DNA from: Pseudovirgaria hyperparasitica
Taxonomy: Eukaryota; Ascomycota; Dothideomycetes; Acrospermales; Acrospermaceae
DNA: 64,000 nt
Assembly: GCF_010093815.1 (NCBI RefSeq)
Contig: NW_022985553.1
Coordinates: 127,511 to 191,510, forward strand
Direction: 5' to 3'
The first letter of the stretch is position 1; the number at the start of each line of letters is the position of its first letter. A program made the translations under genes and the position numbers. Of the stretch, positions 11,067 through 22,842 are shown piece after piece. Under the pieces are notes generated by a model. It was not told where the DNA came from. It saw only the letters and a program-made list of their open reading frames with translations, and made no database searches.

Positions 11067-11374
11067 TTGAGATATGGCTTAGACTGCTCGCATGGGAACG
11101 AGGCCGGAGACGCTGGAGTTGAGGTTCTGTTTGTCCAGCGCGGTTCTGTAAATGTAGATGAAGGTCTGGGAGATCGGAGGCTATGGATGGATGACCACTA
11201 GCTCGGTTTTCCACGGTTCGGTTCACTTCGGCCCTACTTAGTTAGCTTACCTAGTACCTAGTAGTTTTATGCAAATGGGTGCGTCACGTCACTTGAAAGC
11301 CCACCTTGGCAGTGGTCTGAATGTTCTACACCTGACTTCTCTCACTCGTGTCGAATGGGTGAACCCGGAGAACA
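11067..11374. promoter_or_regulatory. Divergent PP2C/Rqc1 promoter
   Basis: 308-bp region between two divergent start codons. It contains a small CTAGTACCTAGTAG direct repeat near 11251-11264. No recognised regulatory motif beyond this. Confidence 0.45.
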
Positions 11375-13516
11375 ATGTCGTCTCGTGCACTACGGAAGGC
11401 CCAGCGTGAGCTGGAAGAGAAGAAACAGCTAGAACAACCAAAAGCAGACGCTAATTCTGAAGATGAATCTGAAGATGGAACTGATGCTCCAGCTTTAACA
11501 TCGCAGGGCCCAAGTATGTTCGCATTGTTAGGTGATGCAGATGACCAGAATGATGAAGAGCCTGATGAACAGGCCAGAGATGCTACCACGCCTGACTACA
11601 GCGACGAACAGCAGACCCCTCAGCCAGTGAAAGCTAAGAAGAAAAAGAAGAAAAAGGGAAAACGTCAAAAGACAACCGAGGACGTAGACACCAACAGAGC
11701 AGGAGAAGCTCTGTCAGAGAAAGTGCTTGATGAGATTGATCTTGCTCTTCGTGCGCTGTCAGTTAAAGACTCCAAAGCACGAGGTAACGGCCTGCTTGAT
11801 CTACAGCCAACGATATCTCCTGAACAGCACGAGTTATGTAAGCTACTGGCCGTTGAAACCCAACATCTTCATGCCGCAAACGAGATGAGGAAACTTTTTG
11901 GCAGAGCAGCGTTGGAAGCCAATGAGGATGAAGATGGACACGGGCAGCGAAGACGAAGAATGCAGCGAGGAAATGAACGCGCTGGTGCAGTAGCTGGTCG
12001 CAATGCAGGTGGCCGCAACCTCGCAGCGATCGGACTTCGCAAGAATATATTTGTCCAAGGGAAGGAGGAATGGCCCAGAGCAACGCTGGGTGGGCTGGGC
12101 ATGGAAATAATCGAGAAACGAAAGGACGGGACGGTGCTGTACAAGTTCGTTCATAATAGCGCCTACCAAGATGTACAACGTCAATTCAACGAGTGTGTAG
12201 CATCAATGGACCCAAATAGGATGGTGCAGCTACTGCAATACAATCGTGAGCACTCACTTATCAACTTCTCTTAGAACTCGCTGATCATCTTTCTAGCTTC
12301 GCACATCTCAACTCTCCTACAAGTTTCAGAGATTGCCAAACATGAGAGGGACCGAGCAACATCTGGAGATCTACTGGAACGTGCATTATTCTCATTTGGT
12401 AAAGCAGTACACTCTACCTTTCCCATGAATCTAGCGCAAGGAAAAGCTCGTTTGGACTTCAAAAGACCCGAGAATAGAGAATTTTGGTTGGCTGGATGGA
12501 GATACATCGCCATACTGGGCCAGAAGGCCACTTGGAGAACGGCTTTCGAATGGGCTCTGCTCTTGCTGAGTCTCGATCCCTTAGGGGACCCGTACTGTGT
12601 GTCTCTAGTAATCGATCAGCTAGCCATCCGAAGTCGACAGCCGCAGAGATTGATTGACTTATGGGATTCGGAGTATTTGAGCTCCAAATGGCACAGATTG
12701 GCGAACATTTCAATGAGCGTTGGTCTTGCGTACGTCCAGGTCAAGGAGCCCGCTCTTGGGCGAACAGTCCTCAAGAAGGCCATTGAGCAGTATCCTTGGG
12801 TCGCCATGCGCCTGTTTCAGGAACTCGACCTTCAACCGATTCCTGGCAGTATCTGGGGAAAGCAAGTTCGCTCAGAGGTCGAGAATATATTCACAGAGCT
12901 CTACGTGAAAAAATCAAAGGACATCTGGAATACTCCAGAGGCCACGACGATCCTGATGGAGGTTGCTTCATCTGCACAACCAAATCCCTCGCCAGACATG
13001 TCCATATACACCGGTTTTGACGAATTAGACTATACTCGCCATATAATGCTTACAGACGACCAAAGCTTGATAGGTCTGCTGGACAGAAGATTGACCTCTA
13101 GTCTGACATCTGTGTCTGATCCCCTACCTCCCCGAGACAACATTTCGTCTTACAGTGCGGCACGACAAGGTCGCGCATCCGGGAGCAGAGCCTCAGCTCT
13201 AGAGATAGTCAGAGAACTATCAGCTCTAGAGACTTTCTTCCGCAACCTCCTCCCGTTCTTCCCTCAGGCAGGCCAGGAGAGAGCGCAAGGTGCCTCTGCC
13301 TTTATCGACCCAGACACAGGCGAAGTACCTACACCACAGGATCTGGAGCAGAGGATAATGGCGTCCGGAATAGAACTTGATGTGATTCTGGCGCGTTCCA
13401 CGCGTATGCAAGAGTTGCAGCGCGAGTTGGATATAGTCCTGAGAGAGACAGACTCGGAGGAGAACATTGAAGCTCTAAGACTATGGAACGAGCACAACAC
13501 GGCAGGCGAAACATGA
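11375..13516 (+). CDS. RQC1: TCF25/Rqc1-family ribosome quality control protein
   Basis: Ortholog of TCF25/Nulp1 and yeast Rqc1, a cytosolic component of the ribosome-associated quality control complex that acts with Ltn1 and Rqc2 on stalled 60S nascent chains. Exons are 11375..12245 and 12297..13516 (696 aa). The acidic and Lys-rich N terminus (KAKKKKKKKGKR near residue 90) is typical. The conserved core starts NIFVQGKEEWPRAT, then NPSHISTLLQVSEIAKH spans the splice, followed by ERALFSFGKAVHSTF, FWLAGWRYI and AYVQVKEP. The 51-nt intron (GTGAGC..CTAG) restores the N-P-x-H motif, which argues for the junction. The C terminus is low-complexity. Confidence 0.93.
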
Positions 13517-14132
13517 CGTTAATCCTTCTTCCTCCAGCTCGGATAGACCGCAAATGGCAACGAAGAATAGAAGCCTGCTTTGGGGTTATTAAGGGGTATA
13601 AGTTAAAAAGTGATGTTTCGTGAGTCGGAATAATGAATCCATTCTGCGTGCGTTGGTAGGTAATGGTCCCGCCAACCAAGCCCAGGCCAAGCAACCAAGG
13701 TGAGACCCTCGTCCAGCTGCAACCATCCATGGATCTCCCCTCCCCTCCAGCACTGGGCCCAAGTGTTTTGTCTACGTCAGCGTCCGGAAACGCCTTATAA
13801 CCTTGTAACCTGCAGATTGTGACTTGGCCCTTATGCTTCGACCTGGACATCTTCACCACGCAGACAAAGGCAAGGTCTGGTCTGAGCTTTCCGTGACGTG
13901 TGGCGATCTGAGCTGATTGCATTGTGCCCGGAGCTAATAAAGATCGCCCTCCGGTTCCGCTTTGTTCGATGATACATTCTATTGCTTTGCGCTGAAAACA
14001 TTCTTGCAACGGAATTTCTTCTACCTGTAAGCCTATCTAACCTGAGCACGAGGTTCCTAATCCGAGCCTGCTATTGACGCGAATGTAGATATCGACCGTT
14101 GCTCTCAAGATCATCGACTCTCGAACTTCGCC
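13517..14132. other. Intergenic region with an antisense open frame
   Basis: No supported gene. A minus-strand frame is open from 14009 down into the Rqc1 3' end (226 codons), but its composition is unlike neighbouring proteins and no motif is recognised. Probably the promoter and 5' leader of the RhoGAP gene. Confidence 0.4.
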
Positions 14133-16637
14133 ATGCGAGCCCATCTCGCATCACGATTGCGAAGCTCTTCTCTCAGTGCTGTCCCTCCTCCACAATCCTC
14201 GTCTGAATACTCGAATTCCCTAGCCAAAACCGCTGCTAGTATTCTTTATCGCTCGCCGATCCCGTCGCAGACAGAACATCCCATATACATACTGAACGCT
14301 GCGGCTTTTCCCGATGCCGATGAGGTTGATTTCGATAAACTCCTACCATATGTTCTCGCACGACTTCCCGGAGAGGAAGAACTGATAACAGGCACGGACT
14401 ATGAAGTCATATTCTTTGCTGGTGGCAATCCTGACGGTGCAACGTCCAGTAAAAAGAACAGACCTGGATGGGGATGGTTCATTCAAGCCTACCATGTGCT
14501 CTCAAGGGCAATGCGTAAGAGACTCCAAAAGCTTTATATTGTCCACGAGAGAAGTTGGGTCCGTATACTTGTAGAAATGTTCTCGACCATAGTCAGCCCC
14601 AAGTTCCGGCGGAAGATAGTGCATGGTGAGCTGTTATTTTTCGGGAAGCTCTGTTTGTCCGCTAATCTGACGACCCAGTGTCTTCCCTTACATCGTTGGG
14701 TTTATATGTTCCCTTGGAGGATCTTTTGATACCACCATCGGCATACTTGCACGATCGACGACTTAGTCCTGACATCAACGTGCCATATGCTAGCGGCAGA
14801 CGAGCTTTTGCGGTGAAACAGCCATTTCCAAAAAATGCTGCTGGAGGTACCAGACTACCTCGGGTTCTGAGGGAGACCACTACGTTCCTATTAATGGAAC
14901 CAAACGTCAAGACTGAGGGTATATTTCGCGTTCCCCCACATGCGCGCCTAAGAGAGATCTTACGAGAGGCGTACGACAGAGGCCAAAAGTTCATTGTCTG
15001 GAAAGACTACCAGTCATTCTTGCCACTGCCAAAGTATCCCAAAGCTCAAGACCAAGATTATGTGCTTGATGAAGTCGACCAGAAAGATGCATACAATGTT
15101 CTGCTCGCGGCAGGGCTCATAAAACTCTGGTATTCCGAGCTCCGTCAGCCACTATTTCCGGACTTCACATACCGCGAGCTCAAAACTTCTTTCAAGGACC
15201 CGGAGCTGCAAATCACCGTGGAAGTACTGACCGAGCTCATATCTCCAACTTCGGAATGGTCTAAACTACCGATGATGTCACGCGAGATTCTCGTACGGCA
15301 TCTCCTCCCCCTCCTATCGATCATAGCTTCACGCGCAGAAGAGAACAAGATGACGGCCGAGAACCTTGCTGTCTGTTTTGCGCCTGCTTTGGTGTGTGGG
15401 CCAGATCAACTAGAAGATGCGAAGATTTCATCGATGATACGACGCATACTGACAGCTGCTATTGAGCTCTGGTCTAAAGGGCTTGCGAAAATGTGTGGCG
15501 TGGACCTTGAGGCCTTCCCGAAGGAGCTGCTTCTTCCATCTAACCCGACGGACTGGGAGGACCCCTTGGAAGCGCCCAGGCGACCTTTGCAACAAGCAGA
15601 CGATTACGAGCCGCAAACTGATGAGAAGCATTTCACAGGCATCATTATGCAAGATAATGATGATACCGATGAAGTACCCCCGCCGCTACCCCCACGGGGT
15701 GGATCTAATGGTGAGTCTGGTACCAAGAGGAAACCAGCTCCTCCCCTGACTATCCTGCCCCGTTATTCAACGATTGTGCAGGACGGACCGCTTGATATCG
15801 CCGAATCTCCTGCCACTTATGCTGCAACAACTGACGGCTTCGCGCCGCATTCTTACTTAGCAACACTGTCTGGCCCACTAGAAGGGCAAGTGAAGGTACA
15901 GTCGCTACTGCCAAGTAATGGGGGGGCGGAATCTAACACAAAAGCAGTTCAACGATAGTAAACAGCTGACGAATGTGAACGCTGTCAATCGAAGCATGCC
16001 TGACGGCAAGTGGGCACTGCCAGGCTTAGCACGACCATACCCAACGACTCCTATACAAAGAAAACCACTTGAAACGTCGTCTGGACTGGCTACACCCGAC
16101 GAGCAACCCTCAAGTCAACCTCCTCCAGTATATGAAAAGGAGGATCCATCCCCGACGACAGACACGACACTATCCGTAGAGAAATCACGACATACAGTAA
16201 GCAGCTCTTGTGCACGTGATCCAGTATCTCAGAGAGTTGAGTTCCGCAAACCGTCTTGGCCCGCCAGCGCGAGGAAACCAACGCCTGACTACTCCTTAAA
16301 TGGTACGTCAGGATCGCGAACGCCAACCGCGATGAATTCTTTGGCGAGGCCCGTCTATCCTACATCAATAGGCGTTCAGCAGCCTCGATCACAGTCCAAT
16401 ACACCGCCCCCAGTCATGCCAAAGCCTAGGACCGCTTCAGAAAATCTGTTGTCAAGAATGTCATCTTTCGAGCGATGCAGCGAAAGTGAACATTCAACGC
16501 TTGCGCCTCAATCACCTGGTCGGTTAAATATGCGAAAAGCATCGGTGGAGGATCTGCGGAGGTTGTATGAAGAGCGTGTTGGGGCAGCAGAGACGCTTGT
16601 TGCAGCAGGTAGTGTCAAGAGAAAACAAGTACCATAG
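14133..16637 (+). CDS. RhoGAP protein with N-terminal CRAL-TRIO-like domain
   Basis: Predicted Rho-family GTPase activator, 800 aa, with the p50RhoGAP/Ecm25 layout. Exons are 14133..14625, 14679..15895 and 15945..16637. Residues about 40-185 form a CRAL_TRIO_2/BCH-like domain (YEVIFFAGGNPDG, WGWFIQAYHVLSRAMRKRL, KKLYI-type strand). The RhoGAP domain follows, with the arginine finger in TEGIFRVPPHARLREI, then KLWYSELRQPLFP and NKMTAENLAVCFAPAL. The C-terminal half is disordered and Pro-rich (EVPPPLPPRGG), a likely SH3 ligand. It probably acts on Rho/Cdc42 in polarity at the plasma membrane. The last intron ends in a tandem AAG/CAG acceptor (15944 or 15947), so one Gln may be optional. Confidence 0.9.
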
Positions 16638-17159
16638 CCATGCATGGTAGGTCTTTAGTCGAGATTGTCGAAAGCATGTTGTGCATTTATACGGCGTTCT
16701 TGAAAGCACCTACATGTTGCGAAGGATACGTAGCGTTTTTCAGGGCTTCTGTTTCAAGGAGCGGATTGGGAGGCTATATTGTTTCCCATGAGCGTAATAT
16801 CAGGATGCCTTTTGAGTCCGCACACAAATTCTGCGTGATGAGACTACCCGCCGTGGACTGTCGAAATGTAAGCGTGTCTGCGAACGCCGATGATCGGCAT
16901 CGGCATCCGAACCAGGCGAGGTCGGGGAGCGGAACGGACCCTAAGAAAATAATTCATCGTATGAGCTATGACTATTATACTCTGATCCTCATACCGTCAA
17001 TTAGATCAGCCATCCACTCTTCTCCAAAAGTTGATATAATTGACTCTTGTACACCACATAGCATTGATTTTTGAACACTACATAGCATTGATTCGAGAGA
17101 CGATTTGCCTTGCCCCCCACCTCGTACGATCATAGGAATTTCAAGTAGATTACCCCACC
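16638..17159. other. Intergenic region upstream of chorismate synthase
   Basis: About 0.5 kb with no gene. Two one-mismatch relatives of the Gcn4/CpcA site TGACTCA occur: TGAGTCC at 16813 (minus sense) and TGACTCT at 17041. General amino-acid control of ARO2 is known in fungi, but these matches are weak. A short direct repeat (CATAGCATTGATT) occurs at about 17058 and 17080. Confidence 0.4.
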
Positions 17160-18498
17160 ATGTCGACTTTTGGTCAGTACTTCAAAGTCACCACGTCAGT
17201 ATTCAAAACTTATCAAAATCATGGATGCTGATATCTGACCAGCTATGGAGAGTCACATTGTCGGTCTGTCGGCTGCATTGTCGACGGCTGCCCGCCGGGC
17301 ATGGAGCTCACCGAGAGTGATATTCAGCCTCAGATGACGCGACGACGGCCAGGACAGAGCGCCATCACGACGCCCAGAGACGAGAAGGACAAGGTTGAGA
17401 TACAATCTGGCACAGAGTTTGGAATCACGCTGGGCACGCCAATCGGGATGCGCGTGATGAATGAGAATCAAAGGCCAAAAGATTATGGCAACAAGACAAT
17501 GGATCTCTACCCAAGACCAAGCCATGCAGACTGGACATACTTGGAGAAATACGGCGTAAAGGCAAGCAGCGGTGGTGGTAGAAGTAGTGCACGCGAAACC
17601 ATTGGTTCGTGCCGATCCACTGTGCAGCTGGAGTAGAGCTAATATATATGACACAGGAAGAGTCGCAGCTGGCGCAATTGCTGAAAAGTACCTGCGGATT
17701 GCGCACGGTGTCGAGATTGTGGCCTTTGTGTCTTCGATCGGTGAGGAGTTCCTGTTTCCTCCTTCGAATGAATTCTCACTCCCAAACTCGCCCCGAAACC
17801 CGGAGTTTTTGAAGTTGTTGGATAGCATCACGAGGGAGAAGGTTGACTCGTTTCTGCCTGTCCGTTGTCCCGACGCCGACGCATCGAGTCGCATGGAACA
17901 GCTCATCACAGATTTCAAGGAAAGAGAAGACAGCATTGGCGGTACGGTGACTTGCGTGATCCGCAATGCACCTTCAGGTCTCGGAGAGCCGTGTTTCGAC
18001 AAGCTCGAGGCACTGCTAGCGCATGCGATGCTGAGCATACCGGCGACCAAGGGGTTTGAGATAGGGTCTGGATTCGGAGGCTGTCAGATGCCTGGATCGA
18101 TGCACAACGATCCGTTCATCAAGGCAGCTGCAGTCAAACCATCGGGCCAGTACTCGCAGACGGCACGCCCCCGCCTGACCACCAAGACGAACAACTCAGG
18201 CGGCATACAAGGGGGCATCTCCAACGGGGCGCCGATCTTCTTCACGGTCGCGTTCAAGCCACCGGCGACGATTGGCCAGGCGCAGCAGACGATGACATAT
18301 GCAGAGGAGGAGGGCGTGCTTGAGGCGAAAGGGCGCCATGACCCCTGCGTCGTCCCACGGGCGATCCCGATTGTCGAGGCGATGGCAGCTCTTGTCATGG
18401 CCGACACGGCGCTTGCCCAGCATGCTCGATCATCGGCGCGAAGCTTGTTGCCTGCCTTGAAGGAGACGATTCCAGTGGAGGAGACGAGATCTGTGTAG
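17160..18498 (+). CDS. ARO2: Chorismate synthase
   Basis: Last shikimate-pathway enzyme: converts EPSP to chorismate using reduced FMN. Fungal forms are bifunctional and carry their own flavin reductase activity. Exons are 17160..17194, 17243..17604 and 17657..18498 (412 aa). The short first exon encodes [12 protein letters not shown] and joins [16 protein letters not shown], the first family signature with its active-site His. Later signatures are [20 protein letters not shown] and IGSGFGG, and [14 protein letters not shown] near the C terminus. Splicing through both introns is required to keep these signatures whole. Yeast Aro2 is 376 aa; the extra length is in the C-terminal tail. Cytosolic. 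Confidence 0.97.
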
Positions 18499-19918
18499 CA
18501 AGATGGGGTAGTGTAGTGTAGTGTGGAAAGCTAATTATTTAAACCTGGCTGTAGAAGTGGACGGAATGGTTCACGACGAGGGTTGCCAAGGCTAATTTAG
18601 TAGCTGGATCGCCCGGCAACTAATTAATTACCTTCCCTTGGCCAGCTGTCAGAATGCGGGGACAAGTGAAGCAGATCGGTCTATTACTGGGGGGGGTGGT
18701 ATGTTCCTAGGTAATAATAACAAAGCATATAGTACTGTAATGCCGATAAGAGATGATGACCACCAGCAGCACGGAGATGATGCAAAAGGATCTCCTTTGC
18801 ATGCATGCATGCATATCATATCTACCCTTTTTCCCAAGGCTGGCTGGTCGTACCTATGTAACTCAAGCATGGGACAGCGATTTTGGGACATGCGGCTGCA
18901 GATCACGGGAGCTGCAGGCGTGAGATGCCAAATGCGCGGAATCCGATGATGCTGTTACCGCTCTTTTCTTTTTTTCGATCGACACAGAGTCACAGACTGC
19001 CTGCAGGACTGGCGGCGGGTGGAGTATAAGTGATTACATGGTTAGTAGGGTGGGGAAGCATCATGTCATCCCATGTCATGGACCGGGCTCCGTGAAAAAG
19101 AGAGGCGTGCATGGCGATGGCGATGGCGATGGCGATGGCGATGGCGTTGTCGTCGCCAGTTGTCTGGGCGTCTCCAATTGAATAGGCCGTAGGTAATTAG
19201 GGCATAGGCAGCCCATTCACAGCCCAGAGGTAGCCCGTTTGTCGCCTGTCGCCAGCCCGTTTGTGGGTGCATGGCCGCCTAGAAATCGGGTGGCTTGGGG
19301 CACTGGAAATCACTGTCACGGGTCCTTGCAGAACTGGCTGCCCTTCTGCCCGGTGCCGCGCAAGCTGACTACATCCAAGCTTGCTACTGTACCTACTAAT
19401 AATATAATACTGATATGATAATTACTAGTAATTACCTACAGTAAGTATTACCGTGACACCCAGTCAGGTTGCACCTCCACCCACTGTGCATGCTGCTTCG
19501 ACCTATCCCGACTTCTCCACCATCTTTGCCAATCACCGACATTCCTTGCTGCTCTCCTCTGGTCCTCTGGTCCTCCATTTGCTTCTACTCTTCACTACAA
19601 GATGCAAACTCAATACCAATAGCCTGGCTGCCCAATCTTCTACTTGTTGACTTTGTTCTGCATGCCTAGCTATCGACGACTCGCAACTTGCTCCTGGTCC
19701 GACTCCCTCCCATCCACGCGGAATCACATCATGATTGATTTCTAATATCATTTCCTATCTTCACTCCTCGGAGCAAGCTTCTTTCTGCCACTGTGCGCTG
19801 TACGACAGGGCATGCCGCATGTCCTCGCCACCTTACAACTTGCGACTCTCCTTGCTCCCACGTTCCCACTGTTACTCTGTACCTTGCTACCAGCCCTGTA
19901 CCGTCACCCTTCAAGACC
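18499..19918. other. Long 5' region of the NirA-like regulator gene
   Basis: 1.4 kb without a gene. It contains a GCATGCATGCATGCAT palindromic run at about 18797-18812, six copies of ATGGCG at 19111-19146, and an AT-rich block at about 19396-19440. The stretch from about 19450 is C/T-rich, as in long fungal 5' leaders, and includes several upstream ATGs. Confidence 0.5.
19111..19146 (+). repeat. Hexanucleotide tandem repeat (ATGGCG)6
   Basis: Six perfect ATGGCG units followed by a diverged TTGTCG unit. It lies about 770 bp upstream of the NirA-like gene's start and outside any supported gene. Confidence 0.9.
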
Positions 19919-22842
19919 ATGGCCCGCGCATTGGTTCCCAAGGAGTTTGCTGAGTCGGCCGCGTCGTCTTCGTCATCTACTGTCGAGACCAAGACCTCAA
20001 AGCGCAGATGCGTATCGAGTGCCTGCGTGCCGTGTAGGAGACGCAAATCAAAGGCATGTATCTTCTCTTCCTATGCTGATGTCTAGCCCTCTCCGCCCCC
20101 CGAACAAGCTGAACAAGCTCTACCTAGACACGTCCATGCTAACGAAATCTTCAATGCAGTGCGACGGAGGTACGCCCGTTTGTGCCACTTGTACTGCCGT
20201 GTACAAAACCGAATGCCACTATGACGGTGACGCAGAGGCTCGTCGCCCTACTGCTGCCCCACTCAAGCGCAATGCCTCCTTCATGTCCAAAGAGACTTCC
20301 TCTACCACGACGGCCGAGCTACTCTTGGAGAAGCTCCGGAGCTTGCCAGAACACGAGACACAAGCATTGGTGCACCAAATACGCGAGGGTGATGATATGG
20401 ATGCGTTGGCCGCATCGCTACGAAACAATGTTTCAATTCGATCGTCGCGATCAAGAGATTCTGAGCCTCAGGAAGGCGACCTCTCCTCGTACATGGCGGC
20501 CACCACGTTCCTAAACGGGGGTGTTTCGAGGGTGTTCGGCTCGACAAGTGGCATGGGTCAAGTCAAGGAACCGGATAGCGAGACCGGCTATCGATCCAAC
20601 GTAGTGGCTTCCTACGACACCTGGACAAACGTCACAAAAGATGGTGACTTTGTGCGCCACCTACTACAGACATACTTCGAAATCTGGAATCCATATTACA
20701 ACTTTATCCCTCAGAAGCCCTTCTGGGATAGCTTTAATGTAGGAAGCACAAAGTATTGTAGTCCTCTGCTGGTCAACGCCGTGTGTGCACTGGCCTGTCA
20801 TGCATCCGACTTACCTGGCGCACGCACCGTACCCAGCGATCACAGAACTTCTGGCGACCACTTCTTCGTAGAAGCGAGGCGAATACTGTTTGACGATGAG
20901 ACCCCTTGCATCACTAGTGTTCAGGCGCTCTCCATAATGGCTCTTCGAGAGCCGGCCGCTGGTCGAGACAGTAGTGGCTACATGTACGCCGGTCGATGCC
21001 TGCGCATGAGCCTAGAACTTGGGCTGCATCTACGTTACGCTGGCCCAGACAAGCTTGATCCCGTCGAAGAAGAAGTCCGAAACGTAACCTTCTGGGCTTG
21101 TTTCTGTTTTGAGACGTATGTGTGGCCCCTCAGAAGGCTGGTTATGTCGCACAAGCTAAACCTCTCTCAGGGCCTGGACATTGTGTGTTGGACGGACATC
21201 CCAGCTTCCTCGAGCTGCTATCACGTCCCTAAAACCGGTGCCCAAGGAGCCCCTTCATTCCGACCCACGGGGTTCTCTTCCCTCACCTACGCCTTCGATT
21301 ACGGGGAAAGATGCTACGACCGACAGCACCGAAAGTCGTCATATTTTATACCATCTTTCAACCTTGTCTGAGCTTGCAAACGATAATGTCTTCACATTTT
21401 ACGCGCCCCAAGAGCGCTTTACATCTAGGAAACTCCTTGATTGTTTCTACAAGTATGAATCTTGGTACAGAGGGCTACCCAAAGCCTTCAGAGTGGACCA
21501 AAAAGCTCAGTCTCCTCCGTCACGTGCTGTGTTGGAACTTTCGTGAGTTTAACATGGATCTCGCATCAATAGTCTGCTAACGACAAGCAGCGCATGGTAC
21601 CAGGCGTGTCTCATCATGCTGTTCCGTCCACTGATCAAGGTCTCGCTCACAAATTCCGACGTCGTTCCGCGAGACGTCTGTCTTAATGCCGCGAATGAAA
21701 TTACACGATTGATGAGGATCTATCGCAACTCATATGGCTTTCGTCGTGTGAATACTATACTATCTCACATCAACCTGTCATGCTCAATGATACACCTCAT
21801 CAACATCCAATACGAAGACTCGAAACTGTGTCTTATTCAAGACATGAAAAACCTTGAGGATATGTCAGAGAGCGCGTATTTCGCGGCGCGAGCTTTCCGT
21901 ACTATCTGTGCTTTGGCTGAACAATGGAAAGCAAAAATTCCGCCAGAAGTCTTGCAGAACAGCAAGCTTGTTCCATCTGATGGCGCTATATTCTCTCCCG
22001 TTCCCAATGGCCCTTTCATCGAATCTTCTCATACCAGTAAATCTACCGCGGGAGGACAATCAACTCCTGATTCCCAGGCCGGAACGGAACCCAGACTCCA
22101 TCCCCATTCGATACCAGTGCAGCATCCCCCAATGCCCCAGCAGCCACAAGCAGCAACACACCCTCCTGTGAATCAGCCAATAGCATCGATGAGTGATCTC
22201 CCTAATATGACGGCACAGATGCATTTCCAGCCGCACTTTCCGTTTCCAGCTCCGGCCGATGGAAAACCTGTGCTGGCCTCACATCCATCAGTGACATCGG
22301 TAACGCCTTCACATCGCCAGCAACAGCCACACATGCATGACTCGACACAAGCAAACCACCCACCGGTCCATCCTTCATCGTACAAGCCGTCAGACGCATC
22401 TGCCGCCCAACAGCTCTTCTGGTCGCCGTTCGGCGGCAACACGACCCCTCTTCTTGGTAACAATATCAATGTATCGCCCATGGACCTGAGCAATATGCTA
22501 GGCAACGTCGATACGTGGGAGCAACTAGGTCGCGACGGATTCAGTCTGACGGAGTGGAACAGTCAGCCCCAGCAACAGCCTCAGCAGACGCCACGGAAGG
22601 ATGAACTGGCGTATGGTGTGCAGGGTGTGCCTCTGGAGGCACCATCCAACGCGGGAGGTTGGGCACAGCACGGACATCCGCATATGCATGTGCAGGCTCA
22701 AATTCAACAACAACAACAGCAGCAGCAGCAGCAGCAACCGTATGAGCATCAACAACCGCAACAGCATCAACAGAGGCATAGTGCAAATCCAAGGAACGAC
22801 GATGCATGGGAATATACGCAGTGGAACCACCATATAGGATGA
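19919..22842 (+). CDS. Zn(II)2Cys6 transcription factor, NirA/NIT4-like
   Basis: Nuclear regulator of about 904 aa. Exons are 19919..20053, 20160..21115, 21171..21542 and 21591..22842. The first exon gives RRCVSSACVPCRRRKSK and the second begins CDGGTPVCATCTAVYKTEC, so the intron cuts the zinc cluster. That intron must start GC (AAG|GCATGT) and end TGCAG, with a GCTAACG branch site. The fungal_TF_MHR domain follows (YFEIWNPYYNFIP, SSGYMYAGRCLRMSLELGLH, WTLCVGRTSQLP). The C terminus is Gln/Pro/His-rich with a poly-Gln run near residue 860, a probable activation region. The arrangement and cluster resemble NirA/NIT4 nitrate regulators, but many paralogs share it, so the target pathway is uncertain. 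Confidence 0.82.

Noticed and set aside
13329-14009. 226-codon minus-strand ORF between Rqc1 and RhoGAP genes
   Set aside because: Partly antisense to Rqc1, no recognised motif, unusual composition. Worth keeping in mind only if stranded RNA shows a transcript.
17253-18050. 265-codon minus-strand ORF
   Set aside because: Antisense to chorismate synthase, whose exons carry clear family signatures.
19812-20085. Alternative upstream start and frame for the NirA-like gene
   Set aside because: That frame gives a His/Pro/Leu-rich peptide and lacks the first half of the zinc cluster. The ATG at 19919 in another frame supplies it through the GC-AG intron.
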